47,768 bases of DNA from Streptomyces sp. XM4193 (GCF_023072595.1 NZ_JALLGK010000014.1:1-47768); one strand, 5' to 3'. Counted from the first letter of the stretch, positions 18,715 through 27,392 are shown. The notes: generated by a model from the letters alone, not told the origin. Numbers and translations are program-made.

Positions 18715-19311
18715 TCAGTCCGGGCGCAGGGAGCGCCAGATGCGGTCCGGGAGAACGCGGGCGGCCGTGCGCAGGTCGATGTCGTAGAACGGCGAGAACC
18801 ACCGGGCCGCCGTCTCCGCCACCGGCCCGACGACCAGCACGTCGATCACCTCCGGCGGCATCGGCGCGATCTCGCCCGCCGCGATGCGCGGACCGATCCA
18901 CTCCGCGAGGGCCTTCCGCATCGGCTCCTTGGCCGCGCGGATCTGCTCGGCGTGGGTGACGAGGTACGAGGCGTGCGAGGAGGCGTGCACGAACCGCGCC
19001 ACGTCCGGATGCTCCTCGGTGAACCGCAGATACGACTCAACGAAGGCACGTGTCCCGGTACGGGTCGTACGGGTGCGCAGCAGCGCCGCGTTCGTCTCGC
19101 CGCACAGCTGCTCCATGCAGCGGGTGTACAGGGCGGCGGCGAGGCCGTCGAAACTGCCGAAGTGGTGGTAGAGACTGCCCAGGCTGACACCGCTCCGCTC
19201 GGACACCGCCTGCACGGTGAACCCGGGCTGTCCGGCCGAGGTGTACAGCTCCAGAGCGGCGTCCAGCAGCCGTTCGGCCGTCTCTTCGCCCCGCCGCTGT
19301 TTGCGGGCCAT
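18715..19311 (-). CDS. TetR-family transcriptional regulator
   Basis: A 198-aa protein from ATG 19311 (an in-frame GTG at 19353 would add 14 residues). The N-terminal HTH runs from about residue 10 to 55, ending GVSLGSLYHHFGSFDGL, the standard TetR recognition-helix region. The remainder is a helical ligand-binding domain with Cys and His residues. Its target is unclear: it is divergent from the MmcQ/YjbR gene, across a repeat-rich gap, and upstream of the acidic-tailed unknown on the same strand. Confidence 0.88.
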   Translation of the reverse strand: MARKQRRGEETAERLLDAALELYTSAGQPGFTVQAVSERSGVSLGSLYHHFGSFDGLAAALYTRCMEQLCGETNAALLRTRTTRTGTRAFVESYLRFTEEHPDVARFVHASSHASYLVTHAEQIRAAKEPMRKALAEWIGPRIAAGEIAPMPPEVIDVLVVGPVAETAARWFSPFYDIDLRTAARVLPDRIWRSLRPD

Positions 19312-19353
19312 GGCTCCGCACCCCCGCTCTTCCTCGTCCGCCGCCACCGACAC

Positions 19354-19635
19354 GGCCGGAACCGTGCCGACAGCCGGACCCCAAGCCTAAGCGTCACCCT
19401 CGGCCCCCCGAGCACCTCTTGCCCCACACATCACTTCTCATCACACACACCGCTTGCATGGCACACGCCGCTTGCATCACACACACCGCTCCGGACACGT
19501 ACGACGCGCAGACCCCGTCCACAGACCCCGTCCACAGCCCGCGTCCGTCGAGTCCGTCGCGTTCCTCCCGCCCGCGTCCGTCGCGTCCGTCGCGTCCGAG
19601 GGGTCGAACGCGTCGCGCTGGAGGACGATGCCCGT
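19354..19635. repeat. Gap with CACACACCGCTTGCAT and CGTCCGTCGCGTC repeats
   Basis: Two or three copies of a CACAC(A/G)CCGCTTGCAT-like unit lie at about 19440-19495, and a CGTCCGTCG/CGCGTCCGTCGC run at about 19535-19605. The TTGCAT-containing copies are candidate operators for the divergent TetR. No gene is visible. Confidence 0.5.
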
Positions 19636-19974
19636 ATGGGAACCAGTGAAGAGGACGTGCGGCGCCTGGCGCTCGCACAGCCCGAGACCACCGAACGCTC
19701 CTGCTACGGCACTCCGGCCTTCTACGTGGCCGGCAAGATCTTCGCCCGCATCCACGACGAACCCGGTGTGCTGGTGCTCTGGCGCGCCGACCTCGGCGAG
19801 CGCGAGGCGCTGCTCCAGAGCGAGCCGGAGAAGTTCTTCACCACCGACCACTACCGCGGACACGCCAGCGTGCTGGCACGACTGTCCCGGCTGCGCGCCA
19901 CCGAACTGCGCGAACTGCTCGGCGAGTCCTGGTACGCCCGCGCACCCGCACGACTGCGCGACCACACGTCCTGA
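19636..19974 (+). CDS. MmcQ/YjbR-family protein
   Basis: A 112-aa protein from ATG 19636, with GGAGGA ten bases upstream. It starts with a short helix, then the conserved ERSCYGTPAFYVAGKIFARI strand region and ends with LGESWYARAPARL, which fit the MmcQ/YjbR (PF04237) DNA-binding-like fold. The biological role of the family is unsettled. It may be a target of the divergent TetR regulator. Confidence 0.85.
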   Translation: MGTSEEDVRRLALAQPETTERSCYGTPAFYVAGKIFARIHDEPGVLVLWRADLGEREALLQSEPEKFFTTDHYRGHASVLARLSRLRATELRELLGESWYARAPARLRDHTS

Positions 19975-19998
19975 GGCGGCGGCAACACTTCGCGCGGG

Positions 19999-20029
19999 TT
20001 GACTTCAACTCGACTTCAGCTTCTAGCGT
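19999..20029 (+). promoter_or_regulatory. Promoter-like element with 11-bp-spaced direct repeats
   Basis: TTGACT (19999-20004) and TAGCGT (20024-20029) are 19 bp apart. Between and overlapping them GACTTCA occurs at 20001-20007 and 20012-20018, one helical turn apart. The long spacer with a regulator-like repeat suggests activator-dependent transcription of the gene at 20100. Confidence 0.55.
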
Positions 20030-20099
20030 GCGTCCCGAACCGCGCCCGGCTCCCCGCCCGCGCACCCCCGCGCCCGCACTCGCACCCGCTGGAGGCACC

Positions 20100-20555
20100 G
20101 TGTCCGACTCAACCCCGCAGACCCCGCAGACCCGTCAGACCCCGCAGACCCGTCAGTCCGCGCAGACCCCGGCCGACACCCGTCTCCTCTTCCGCAACAC
20201 CATGCGCATCCTGCCCGGCCGTCTGGAGGAGTTCGGCGAGGCGATCCGTCGTGCCGTCGCGTTCGCCGAACAGCGGGCACCGCAGATCCTGGTGGACGTC
20301 TTCGTCGACGAAGCCGCGTTGCGCGCCACCAGCTTCCAGCTCTACGCCGACTCCGACTCCGTGCTCCGGCACTGGCAGCTCTCGGACCCTTACATCCAGG
20401 ACGTCATGGAGCACTGCGAGGTGGAGCGCTTCGAGGTCTTCGGCCGACCGTCCCGGGCGGTGCTCGACGGACTGCCGGCCCGCCCCGGCTTCACCGTCAC
20501 CCCGCGGCTGACCGGCTACGCAACCCTCAACACGGCGGCACAGCAGGCGAGTTGA
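20100..20555 (+). CDS. Hypothetical protein, ABM/dimeric alpha-beta-barrel-like
   Basis: A 151-aa protein from GTG 20100, with GGAGG four bases upstream; the longer upstream frame is Pro/Arg-rich and lacks a site. The first 25 residues are a low-complexity Thr/Pro/Gln repeat (TPQTRQ units). The rest (residues about 30-105) reads FRNTMRILPGRLEEFGEAI, a helix, then VDVFVDE and SFQLYADSDS, the beta-alpha-beta layout of small antibiotic-biosynthesis-monooxygenase-like barrels. No catalytic residues can be assigned. Expressed from the repeat-containing promoter just upstream. Confidence 0.7.
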   Translation: MSDSTPQTPQTRQTPQTRQSAQTPADTRLLFRNTMRILPGRLEEFGEAIRRAVAFAEQRAPQILVDVFVDEAALRATSFQLYADSDSVLRHWQLSDPYIQDVMEHCEVERFEVFGRPSRAVLDGLPARPGFTVTPRLTGYATLNTAAQQAS

Positions 20556-20663
20556 GCGCACCCACCGGGCCGCGCCGGTCCACCGCCGCATGCACGGCAC
20601 CGGCGTCCGCGCGTGCGGGACACACGCCCGTACGGGACGTACGCGCACTCCGCGCAGGCCACC

Positions 20664-20686
20664 GCGCCCGGGGGCCCACCGGGCGC
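20664..20686. terminator. Candidate convergent terminator hairpin
   Basis: GCGCCCGG and CCGGGCGC form a perfect 8-bp stem with a 7-nt loop between the convergent genes ending at 20555 and 20691. Confidence 0.55.
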
Positions 20687-20690
20687 GGGT

Positions 20691-21848
20691 TCACAGACGG
20701 CTCATCGACGCCATCGCGTAGAGCAGCTCCACCACCGCCTGCTGGTCGCCCTGTTGGCCCTCCGCCGCCTGCCTCGGCGGCAGGTGGCCGGCCGCCAGGC
20801 GGCAGAACTGCACCTCGGGCAGCACCACTTCGCTGACGCAGTTCTCCGGGCCGGCGGGGCCCTCGGGGTCGTCCAGCGGGAGGTACCACTCGCCACCGCT
20901 CTCGCCCTCGATCCGCAGACGAAGGCTGCGGGACGCGGAACCGGGCCGGACGACCGGCATCGGCGGCGAGGCGAGTCCGGCCTGGCGGCGCGCGGCGAGT
21001 ATCGAGGGCAGCATGGTCACCGCGACGGAGATCAACGTCCGCAGATGCTCGGGAACGGGCGGCGGGTACGGGTAGTCGACCGCTTCCGCGATGTCCGTGG
21101 CGTGGATCCAGGTCTCGAACGCCCGGTCCAGCAGGGCGAGTCGGAGCGGCAGTACGACACCGTCGCCGTAGGGCACGGCGATGTCCGCGACGCCCTTTCC
21201 GCTGAAGGCACAGGTTCGGATCAGCTCGTGTGCGTGCTCCCGCCAGGTCTCGCGCAGAGAACCCGGCCCTCCACCGGCGGTGGGCCGCTGGTCGAGCGGC
21301 TCGGAGTCCACCTGCTTCCAGAACGCCTCGGTACGGTCCTCCGGCCGCTGCCCCGTCTGCTCGCCACCACCGCGCCCGCGCACCGGGTCGGGCAGCCCGA
21401 GCGAGGAGGACACCATGCCGTCCACCGCGAGCAGATGGCCGAGCACGCCGCTCACGGAGGTACCGCGCCTGGTGGTCTCCTCGCCCTCGAACCACTCCAG
21501 TTGAACGGTGGCGTCCCACTCCTCGTCGCTCAGATCGGCGAGGAGCGCGTCCAGCCGTGCGGTCTCAGCGTCGTAGGGCTGCGCATAGTCGGGTACGGCG
21601 ACTTCGGGCGCACGGGCGCTCAGACAGGCGCCGATCACCTCGGCGCGCAGCGCGGGCGCCAGGTCGAGGTTCATGTGGGGGTGCAACAGGCCGATCGCGC
21701 CCCGGAGTTGGTCCGCCTCGGACGCGCACGCCGCGCAGTCGACGAGGTGCTCCTCCACCTCCACGATCTCCTCGGGCGAACATGCGTGCAGAGCCCAGGC
21801 GCCGAGAAGATGCTGGAGGCGCAGATGGTCGCTGGAGTCGTCGTTCAT
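20691..21848 (-). CDS. Zinc-finger anti-sigma factor fused to a maleylpyruvate-isomerase/DinB-like domain
   Basis: A 385-aa protein. The N-terminus is a ZAS-type anti-sigma domain with His34, Cys38, Cys41 in HLVDCAAC (HxxxCxxC). The remainder resembles the mycothiol-dependent maleylpyruvate isomerase (MDMPI) fold: an N-terminal helical domain with a VLGHLLAVDGMV helix (DinB-like His) and a C-terminal domain ending near LLYAMASM. Its ATG overlaps the sigma factor stop (ATGA), so the two are translated together. Expected role: bind and hold the ECF sigma until a redox or small-molecule signal acts on the zinc centre or the MDMPI part. No transmembrane helix is visible, so the signal is probably cytosolic. 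Confidence 0.85.
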   Translation of the reverse strand: MNDDSSDHLRLQHLLGAWALHACSPEEIVEVEEHLVDCAACASEADQLRGAIGLLHPHMNLDLAPALRAEVIGACLSARAPEVAVPDYAQPYDAETARLDALLADLSDEEWDATVQLEWFEGEETTRRGTSVSGVLGHLLAVDGMVSSSLGLPDPVRGRGGGEQTGQRPEDRTEAFWKQVDSEPLDQRPTAGGGPGSLRETWREHAHELIRTCAFSGKGVADIAVPYGDGVVLPLRLALLDRAFETWIHATDIAEAVDYPYPPPVPEHLRTLISVAVTMLPSILAARRQAGLASPPMPVVRPGSASRSLRLRIEGESGGEWYLPLDDPEGPAGPENCVSEVVLPEVQFCRLAAGHLPPRQAAEGQQGDQQAVVELLYAMASMSRL

Positions 21849-22414
21849 CGTCTGTCCTCCTCCCTGGCCGCCCCGGACGCGTCGGCGATCAGCTGAAGGC
21901 CCACCCGCAGCCGGCGCGCCGCCTCCTGCTCGCTGATGTCCAACTTGGCCGCCGCCTGGCGGTAGTTCATGTTCCCCGTGTGCACGAGGTGAAGCGCGGA
22001 GCGCATGCCGGAACTCATCGAACTGAGAACCGCCGCCAGACACGCCACCTGCGCGAGCCCGGCCGTGTCCGCCGGAACCCCGGTGGCCGGAACATCGGGA
22101 CGGGGCGGCTGCGACGACGTGGAATCCGCCAACGTTCTTTGCTGACGCGCCAGTTCGCACGCACTGGACGCGAGCCAGGTCCGCAGCCGACACCGCTCGG
22201 GGTCGAACTCCTGCGGACGCTCCCACAGTTGGGCGAACACCCGGACCACCAGATCGCCGGCCGCACGCTCCTCACCGGCCAACCGCGCCGCCACCGCGTG
22301 GACGAATCGCGCATGCCGGTCGTAGAGCTCGCCGAGAGCTGCGGCCTCGCCACGGACCAGGCGCACCTGAATCTGTCGTTCCCACCGCGCCGCGCCGTCC
22401 GGCGTATCGACCAT
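21845..22414 (-). CDS. ECF RNA polymerase sigma factor
   Basis: A 189-aa protein; ATG 22414 follows a strong GGAGGGGGAGG. Region 2 runs from about ALGELYDRHARFVHAV to RLRTWLA, and region 4 (SGMRSALHLVHTGNMNYRQAAAKLDISEQEAARRL, about 135-170) is a helix-turn-helix for the -35 element. Several positions in region 2 are loosely conserved, so its ECF subgroup is unclear. It is translationally coupled to its zinc-finger anti-sigma partner. The target promoter is not deducible by eye. Confidence 0.88.
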   Translation of the reverse strand: MVDTPDGAARWERQIQVRLVRGEAAALGELYDRHARFVHAVAARLAGEERAAGDLVVRVFAQLWERPQEFDPERCRLRTWLASSACELARQQRTLADSTSSQPPRPDVPATGVPADTAGLAQVACLAAVLSSMSSGMRSALHLVHTGNMNYRQAAAKLDISEQEAARRLRVGLQLIADASGAAREEDRR

Positions 22415-22758
22415 GGCCTCCCCCTCCTGCTACTCGCGCGAAACCCGACCATAGTCCGCGCCCACCACCCGCGGGCGGGATTCGGGCGATACGAGCGACC
22501 ACTGTTGTTCGCCACGAACACCGGCCAGGGGTGTGCGCGAGCGCGGATCGTTGACATTCTTTCTACAAGACGGAACGCGCCACCGACCACGCCACCACAA
22601 GCCGGGTCGGTCACCAGTCGCCGCACGCGCGACTCGTACGCCACCGAGCACGTACGAGCCCCGCGCAACCACCGGACCCGGCACGAACCCGTCTCCGCAG
22701 AGATGTCCGCACTCGCCCGCCCAGCCGCCCAGCCGCCGCTCAGAATCAGAGGGAAGAC
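22415..22758. other. Divergent promoter region between the sigma operon and a hydrolase
   Basis: 344 bp without a gene. It contains an isolated TTGACATTCTTTCTACAAG (from 22551) that is A/T-rich for this genome and may be a promoter or operator; I see no matching -10 at 17 bp. The sigma factor may act here on its own gene or on the hydrolase gene. Confidence 0.45.
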
Positions 22759-23670
22759 ATGACCACCGCCGACCGGCCCGAAGCAACCGCCACCACCGCT
22801 GCCGCTGACACCACCGCTGACACCCTCACCACCACTGACACCGTCACCTTCACGGTCGACGCACCGACCGGCGCCGCGCGCGCCGGCCTGCGCTACGAAC
22901 GCGGAGGCAGCGGCGAACCGCTGCTCCTCGTCCACGGCATCGGCCACCGCCTCGGCGGCTGGGACCCGGTGGCGGAGGCGCTGCGCGAGCGGTACGACGT
23001 GATCGCCGTCGACCTCCCGGGCTTCGGCGACTCGCCCCGGATGCCCGACGCCCTCCTCTACGACCTGGACGGCTTCTGCACCGTACTGGCTGGATTCTGC
23101 CGGGAGTTGGGCATCGAGCGTCCGCACGTCGCGGGCAACTCGCTCGGCGGGCTGATCGCGCTCGAACTGGGTCGTCGGGGCCTCGCCCGGTCCTCCACCG
23201 CGCTCAGCCCCGCAGGCTTCTACGGGCCGGTGGACAAGAAGCGCGCACTGCTGGCGCTGCGCCTCATGCGCTTCGCCGCCCGCGCACTGCCGCACTCGCT
23301 GATCGAGCCGCTGAGCCGTTCCACCGCGGGGCGCGCCCTGCTCACCGGCACGGTGTACGCCCGTCCCGCCCGGATCACCCCGGAACACACGGCAGCCGAC
23401 GTCCACGGCTACCGGCACGCACCGGGCTTCGAGGCCACCGTCCACCACAGCTCCTCACTGCGGCTGCGCGGCGACGTCCCGGACGTCCCCGTGACGATCG
23501 CCTGGGGCTCGAAGGACCGGCTGCTGCCGATCCGCCAGGGCGCGGCGGCCAAACGCCTGGTGCCCGGCGCCCACCTCGTCCGACTCACGGGTCTCGGACA
23601 CACCCCGATGGCCGACGACCCGGCGCTCGTCGCACGCGTCATCCTCGACGGCGCCGCCCGCACCGCCTGA
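22759..23670 (+). CDS. Alpha/beta hydrolase
   Basis: A 303-aa protein from ATG 22759 with AGGGAAG just upstream. After a Thr/Ala-rich start, the fold shows the oxyanion-hole LVHGIG, the nucleophile Ser128 in GNSLGG, an acid in WGSKDRLLP and His in LTGLGHTPM, so the triad is complete. No signal peptide; cytosolic. It is close to haloperoxidase/epoxide-hydrolase-like esterases but the substrate is open. It is divergent from the ECF sigma operon and could belong to its regulon. A strong terminator follows. Confidence 0.88.
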   Translation: MTTADRPEATATTAAADTTADTLTTTDTVTFTVDAPTGAARAGLRYERGGSGEPLLLVHGIGHRLGGWDPVAEALRERYDVIAVDLPGFGDSPRMPDALLYDLDGFCTVLAGFCRELGIERPHVAGNSLGGLIALELGRRGLARSSTALSPAGFYGPVDKKRALLALRLMRFAARALPHSLIEPLSRSTAGRALLTGTVYARPARITPEHTAADVHGYRHAPGFEATVHHSSSLRLRGDVPDVPVTIAWGSKDRLLPIRQGAAAKRLVPGAHLVRLTGLGHTPMADDPALVARVILDGAARTA

Positions 23671-23708
23671 CCGGCCCCACCGACCTCACCGACACAGCCC
23701 ACAAGACC

Positions 23709-23742
23709 GCCGGGGGCCGCCCTCCAACAGGCGGCCCCCGGC
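23709..23742. terminator. Strong terminator after the hydrolase
   Basis: A perfect 13-bp G/C stem (23709-23721 with 23730-23742) and an 8-nt loop, shared with the convergent gene ending at 23762. Confidence 0.9.
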
Positions 23743-23761
23743 GAACACTTGGCTCCACCCC

Positions 23762-24436
23762 TCACACCGCCGCCCGGCGCGACTCCCACTCCTGCCTGAG
23801 CGACTTCGCCAACCCCTTCGACGGGTTCTCCTCAGCCGGGAGATGCACATTCGGGAACAGCGCGAGGAACCCCTGTACGGCTTCGAGTTCCTGCGGAGGC
23901 CCCAACTCGATGCTCGCCCATGAGCCGTCGGCGAACCCGAACTCGTAGAAGCAGGACGAACTGTCCCTTCGCTGTCGTATCCACCGAAGGTGGCCGAGGG
24001 GTATCTCCCAGCCGACCTCCGCCAGTTCGACACCCGTCGGCTCGATGTGCCGATAGACCAGCAGCAGCCGCCTGTCGGTGCACTCCAGCACCCGACGCGG
24101 CGACACCCGCACACGCGGGAACAAGGCACACACGAGACCGTCGCCGATCGTGCCCTTCCGCTGCGACGTCATCGGATTGGAGTCGAAAAGCCTCCGCGCC
24201 GCACGCCGAAGCGGCGCGAACAGACGAGCTATGGGTCTCGCTACGAATTCCTCCCACGGCGTCAAGAAGACACCCGCCAGGATCGATTCAATCTGATCGG
24301 ACCGCTTCCGCGCTCCCTTGAGCACGCGGGGACGCCTTCTCCGTGCAGTGCGTTGCAGAGGGTGGTCCCGCACCTCTCGCGCACCCAGGAGCCGTTCGGC
24401 CCAAGCCTGCTCGGAGTACTGCTGCTTGCTCAGCAT
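23762..24436 (-). CDS. PH-like domain protein of a type VII substrate cassette
   Basis: A 224-aa protein from ATG 24436 (GAAGG seven bases upstream; longer frame unlikely). The first about 100 residues are basic and helical with no signal peptide. The C-terminal half (RVSPRRVLECTDRRLLLVY to a FYEFGFADGS strand) matches the pattern of bacterial PH-like domains. It lies 143 bp after the WXG100-like gene on the same strand. Possible roles are an immunity or accessory partner of that gene or a membrane-binding adaptor; none is shown. I do not recognise a named family beyond the PH-like look. Confidence 0.65.
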   Translation of the reverse strand: MLSKQQYSEQAWAERLLGAREVRDHPLQRTARRRRPRVLKGARKRSDQIESILAGVFLTPWEEFVARPIARLFAPLRRAARRLFDSNPMTSQRKGTIGDGLVCALFPRVRVSPRRVLECTDRRLLLVYRHIEPTGVELAEVGWEIPLGHLRWIRQRRDSSSCFYEFGFADGSWASIELGPPQELEAVQGFLALFPNVHLPAEENPSKGLAKSLRQEWESRRAAV

Positions 24437-24579
24437 TGAGTTGCCTTCATGTTCGACGTGATCGAAGAACCGAGCCGACCCGGGATCGCACTGGACCGCC
24501 ACTCCTCCCACGCAGCAAGTCGGCTCGCACCAGCGCCTCCCGCAGCCTGCCACCGAGGTGGGGCGCACAGACCCCCTGA

Positions 24580-25494
24580 CTACCCGAACACCTCTTCGAC
24601 CGAACGCTTCTGTGCCGGCTCGGGGCTCATCACACGATCTTCGAAGCTTCGCGGCCCCGGGCTGCGCTCGTAATCTTGCCTCTTCTCAGCCACAACCGGG
24701 TCCTCGTCCCCCAAAAGAGCCTCCTTGATCGGCTTTCCAGGTTTCGCGTCAATCGCCGTCTTGGTCGCCTTGCCGACAACAAACTTGGCGCCCTTGAGGA
24801 GCCGCTCTTCCTCGGCCGTTCGATCTGACTTTTTCTTCTTGTTGATTTCGTGAATCTTATCGATTGCCGTCTTCAATTTTTCGAGTTTCTGCCTTGCCTG
24901 CATGCGTCGTGACAAGCGGGCCAAACGCTCTGCGAGTTGAGCGGTGATACGCACACCGCGCGCCACCCGATAGGCGATGTTCGCCCCGGAGATCACTGCG
25001 CCGATGGCCGCGGAGGCACCGAAGGTGACCAGGGAGAGGATGGCGCTCGTCGCGGCGGTCACCGCGATGCTCTGCACCAGCTCGACAACGAGGTCGAGCA
25101 TGAGCCGCTCCGCCTCGCCGCACTCGAGCGCGGCGAGCTCCAGCAACTCGGCCGTGGTGTCCATGTCGTCGGCCTCGCCGAGCAGGGCGAGCTCGAACCC
25201 GTTGGCAGCCACGCCGAACGCCGTGGAGGCCGGCCCCGTCCAGGACCGTTGCAGCGTCTTGCGCTCCGCCTGGAGGTCCTCGACGACGCCACGCAGGGCC
25301 GTCGCCTCATCGCGCCACTTCTGTGCGACCGCGAGAAGCTTCTCGTTGTCGCCGCTGACCTTCTCTAGCAGGTCGTCGACATTGAACTGCTTGAGCACGT
25401 CACGCACGATCTGGTCCAGAAACGAACCCGGCGAATCCGGCGTGTAGTTGATCCGCTGGAGCGCATCGCCCCTGCCAACCCCCTCCGCGGTCAT
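24580..25494 (-). CDS. WXG100/ESX-like protein with membrane segment
   Basis: A 304-aa protein; its ATG overlaps the stop of the gene upstream (ATGA). The N-terminal about 110 residues are a helical hairpin with a W-x-G turn (SWTGPAS), the hallmark of ESX/type VII substrates. A hydrophobic stretch of about 45 residues follows (LVVELVQSIAVTAATSAILS onward), probably one or two membrane helices. The tail is Lys/Glu-rich (INKKKKSD) without an obvious enzyme motif, and much shorter than most polymorphic toxins. It could be a small ESX-exported membrane-active protein or a truncated toxin. No ESX apparatus gene is in the window. Confidence 0.72.
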   Translation of the reverse strand: MTAEGVGRGDALQRINYTPDSPGSFLDQIVRDVLKQFNVDDLLEKVSGDNEKLLAVAQKWRDEATALRGVVEDLQAERKTLQRSWTGPASTAFGVAANGFELALLGEADDMDTTAELLELAALECGEAERLMLDLVVELVQSIAVTAATSAILSLVTFGASAAIGAVISGANIAYRVARGVRITAQLAERLARLSRRMQARQKLEKLKTAIDKIHEINKKKKSDRTAEEERLLKGAKFVVGKATKTAIDAKPGKPIKEALLGDEDPVVAEKRQDYERSPGPRSFEDRVMSPEPAQKRSVEEVFG

Positions 25495-25805
25495 CCGTTC
25501 GACCCCCCGAAGCGGACGGACTGCACATCTTCGTTGTCGTCGTAGCCACCCGCGGAGGCGCGGATGCCCTTGGCGATCAGCTCCATGCTGTCTATCGCAT
25601 CGGTCAGATCCTTGGCGGCTTGGTCGGACTTGTCTTCGTAGTCCTTTTTGAGCGCGCCGGATTCCGGAAGCTTCCCGAATGCGTGATCCGGAATCGTCAG
25701 CGCCGAAGTTCGCTTCCTGATTCGCTCGATCCTCGCGGCAGCATCATCGACAGCCTTCGCGTAGGCGCGCAGTGCGCTGCTCTCCACGTCGTAGCCGTTG
25801 GTCAT
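25491..25805 (-). CDS. EspC-like type VII secretion small protein
   Basis: A 104-aa protein from ATG 25805, preceded by a purine-rich GAAAGAGGGGGG. It is nearly all helical, in two amphipathic helices, like the EspC/ESX substrate-accessory family (PF10824). The end GGYDDNED contains a YxxxE pattern, similar to the YxxxD/E export signal. It is translationally coupled to the WXG100-like protein, and such pairs usually form a heterodimer for export. Start upstream at 25862 would add 19 residues without a ribosome site. Confidence 0.72.
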   Translation of the reverse strand: MTNGYDVESSALRAYAKAVDDAAARIERIRKRTSALTIPDHAFGKLPESGALKKDYEDKSDQAAKDLTDAIDSMELIAKGIRASAGGYDDNEDVQSVRFGGSNG

Positions 25806-26333
25806 TGACCCCCCTCTTTCTGCATCACCCGGAAAACGACGGATCACTCGATACGCAGCCATGACGTATCGAGGCAGTCAATTCCCCCTCGCCTTGTCGC
25901 CCCTGGGCCCCCGACGGGCAGGCGAGTGAGCCGAGATTATCCACCGCGCAGGTGCACACACGGGCAGAACTGATGCTCTGTGAGAGACGACACTGAACGT
26001 GCACGGAGAGATGGGAGAGCCCGTGCCTGCAATTCCCAGTTGGGCAGATTGAGACAGTCGCACCGAAGAACACTCAAAGCGCGATTCCGCCTGCCGAATG
26101 CACTGACATTCTCCGTGCGATCCGCAACTACCGCTCGGCCCGCACGAGTTGAACGGCTTCTCTCGCGGCCCGCGGTGGCCGGCTGTCCCCCGTGAGAGCT
26201 ACGCGCAGGTGTCCACCGCGCGGGGACGATTCGGCGGGCGGGCGTCCGTAGCGTTCCGATCAGTTCGCGGCGCCCCGCAGCGGGGCCCGGCGGACCAGGA
26301 CTTCACGCCGAACTCGCCGCCCCGGAGGGCAAG
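25806..26333. other. 528-bp divergent intergenic region
   Basis: Between the EspC-like operon (minus) and the lipoprotein hydrolase (plus). 25840-26150 is less GC-rich than the genes and should hold the divergent promoters. A small GCCCCGC/GCGGGGC hairpin lies near 26270-26290. No convincing gene is visible. Confidence 0.5.
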
Positions 26334-27317
26334 ATGACCCGCACCCGTACTCGTATCCGCTCCCGCAGGGCCGCCTCCGCCGTCGCGCTGTGCTGCGCCG
26401 TCGCCGGGGTCGGTCTCGTCGGCTGCGACGAGGACGGGGCGAACGGCGCCGACGCCTCCGGCAGCCCGAGCGCCGACAGCAACGACAACACCCGCAAGGA
26501 CCGCGAGACCGGCAAGGACAGCGACGGGCAGGCGGACGCGGACACGAAGACGTTCGAGGGCACGCGGAAGATACGGGTCGACGGCCGGTCGGTGAACGTC
26601 TCCTGCTCCGGGAAGCCGGCCGACGGACGACCGGTGGTCGTCCTGCTGCACGGCGGTGGCCACGACGTGACGAAGATGGCCGAGTTCCAGAAGTCGCTCG
26701 GCGCCAAACAGCGGACCTGCTCCTACGACCGCCCGGGCGCGGGCGCCAGTGCCAAGCCGGTCGGCCGGCAGAGCCTCGCCGACAGCGGGAAGGTCCTCAC
26801 CGGCGTACTGGACGCGGTGGCGGGCGACAATCCGGTCGTTCTCGCCGGGCACTCTCTCGGCGGGGTGATCGCCGCCCGCTACGCGCCGGACCACGGCGAC
26901 CGCGTCAAGGGCCTGGTCCTGATGGACGCCACCTCGCCCACGCAGGGCGCCGACCTCACCCGTGACGTGCCGAAGTCCGCCGAGGGGCAGACCGCGCAGC
27001 TGCGTGACCAGACCATCGCGGCCCTGGAGGGCCAGAACCCGGAGCGGCTGGTGGTACCGGACGGTGAGGTGCGCTCGGCCGGCAACATTCCGGTCGAGGT
27101 GGTCCAACACGGCGTACGGCACCTCGCCGAGTTCCCGGAGCACGGCGAGGCCATGGAGAGGTCGTGGGCCGAGGGCCAGAAGAAGTGGCTCGCGTTGTCC
27201 AGCGCGAGCAAGCTGCGCACGGCGACCAAGAGCGCCCACGACATCTACCTCGACGAGCCGGCCGTGCCCGCCGCCTCGATCACCCGAGTCGTCGCGCAGG
27301 TCACCGACCGGGGCTGA
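26334..27317 (+). CDS. Lipoprotein alpha/beta hydrolase
   Basis: A 327-aa protein; ATG follows GGAGGG. The N-terminus is a lipoprotein signal with lipobox LVGC (Cys31), then an Asp/Ser/Lys-rich linker of about 40 residues. The hydrolase domain has LLHGGGHD (oxyanion hole), Ser174 in GHSLGG and conserved strands around VLMDAT. An obvious catalytic His near the C-terminus is less clear (HGEAMERSW and SAHDIYL are candidates). It is therefore a membrane-anchored extracellular hydrolase whose substrate and activity are unproven. It ends before a long terminator hairpin. Confidence 0.82.
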   Translation: MTRTRTRIRSRRAASAVALCCAVAGVGLVGCDEDGANGADASGSPSADSNDNTRKDRETGKDSDGQADADTKTFEGTRKIRVDGRSVNVSCSGKPADGRPVVVLLHGGGHDVTKMAEFQKSLGAKQRTCSYDRPGAGASAKPVGRQSLADSGKVLTGVLDAVAGDNPVVLAGHSLGGVIAARYAPDHGDRVKGLVLMDATSPTQGADLTRDVPKSAEGQTAQLRDQTIAALEGQNPERLVVPDGEVRSAGNIPVEVVQHGVRHLAEFPEHGEAMERSWAEGQKKWLALSSASKLRTATKSAHDIYLDEPAVPAASITRVVAQVTDRG

Positions 27318-27392
27318 GCCGGTCAGGCCGATCCGGGCAGGCTCGCCGGTCAGGCTCGCCGGTCAGGCCGAGCCGCACACTCCACACACTCC

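Noticed and set aside
22551..22580. TTGACA at 22551 as a housekeeping promoter for the hydrolase
   Set aside because: No acceptable -10 hexamer at 16-19 bp; kept only as a possible element in the gap entry.
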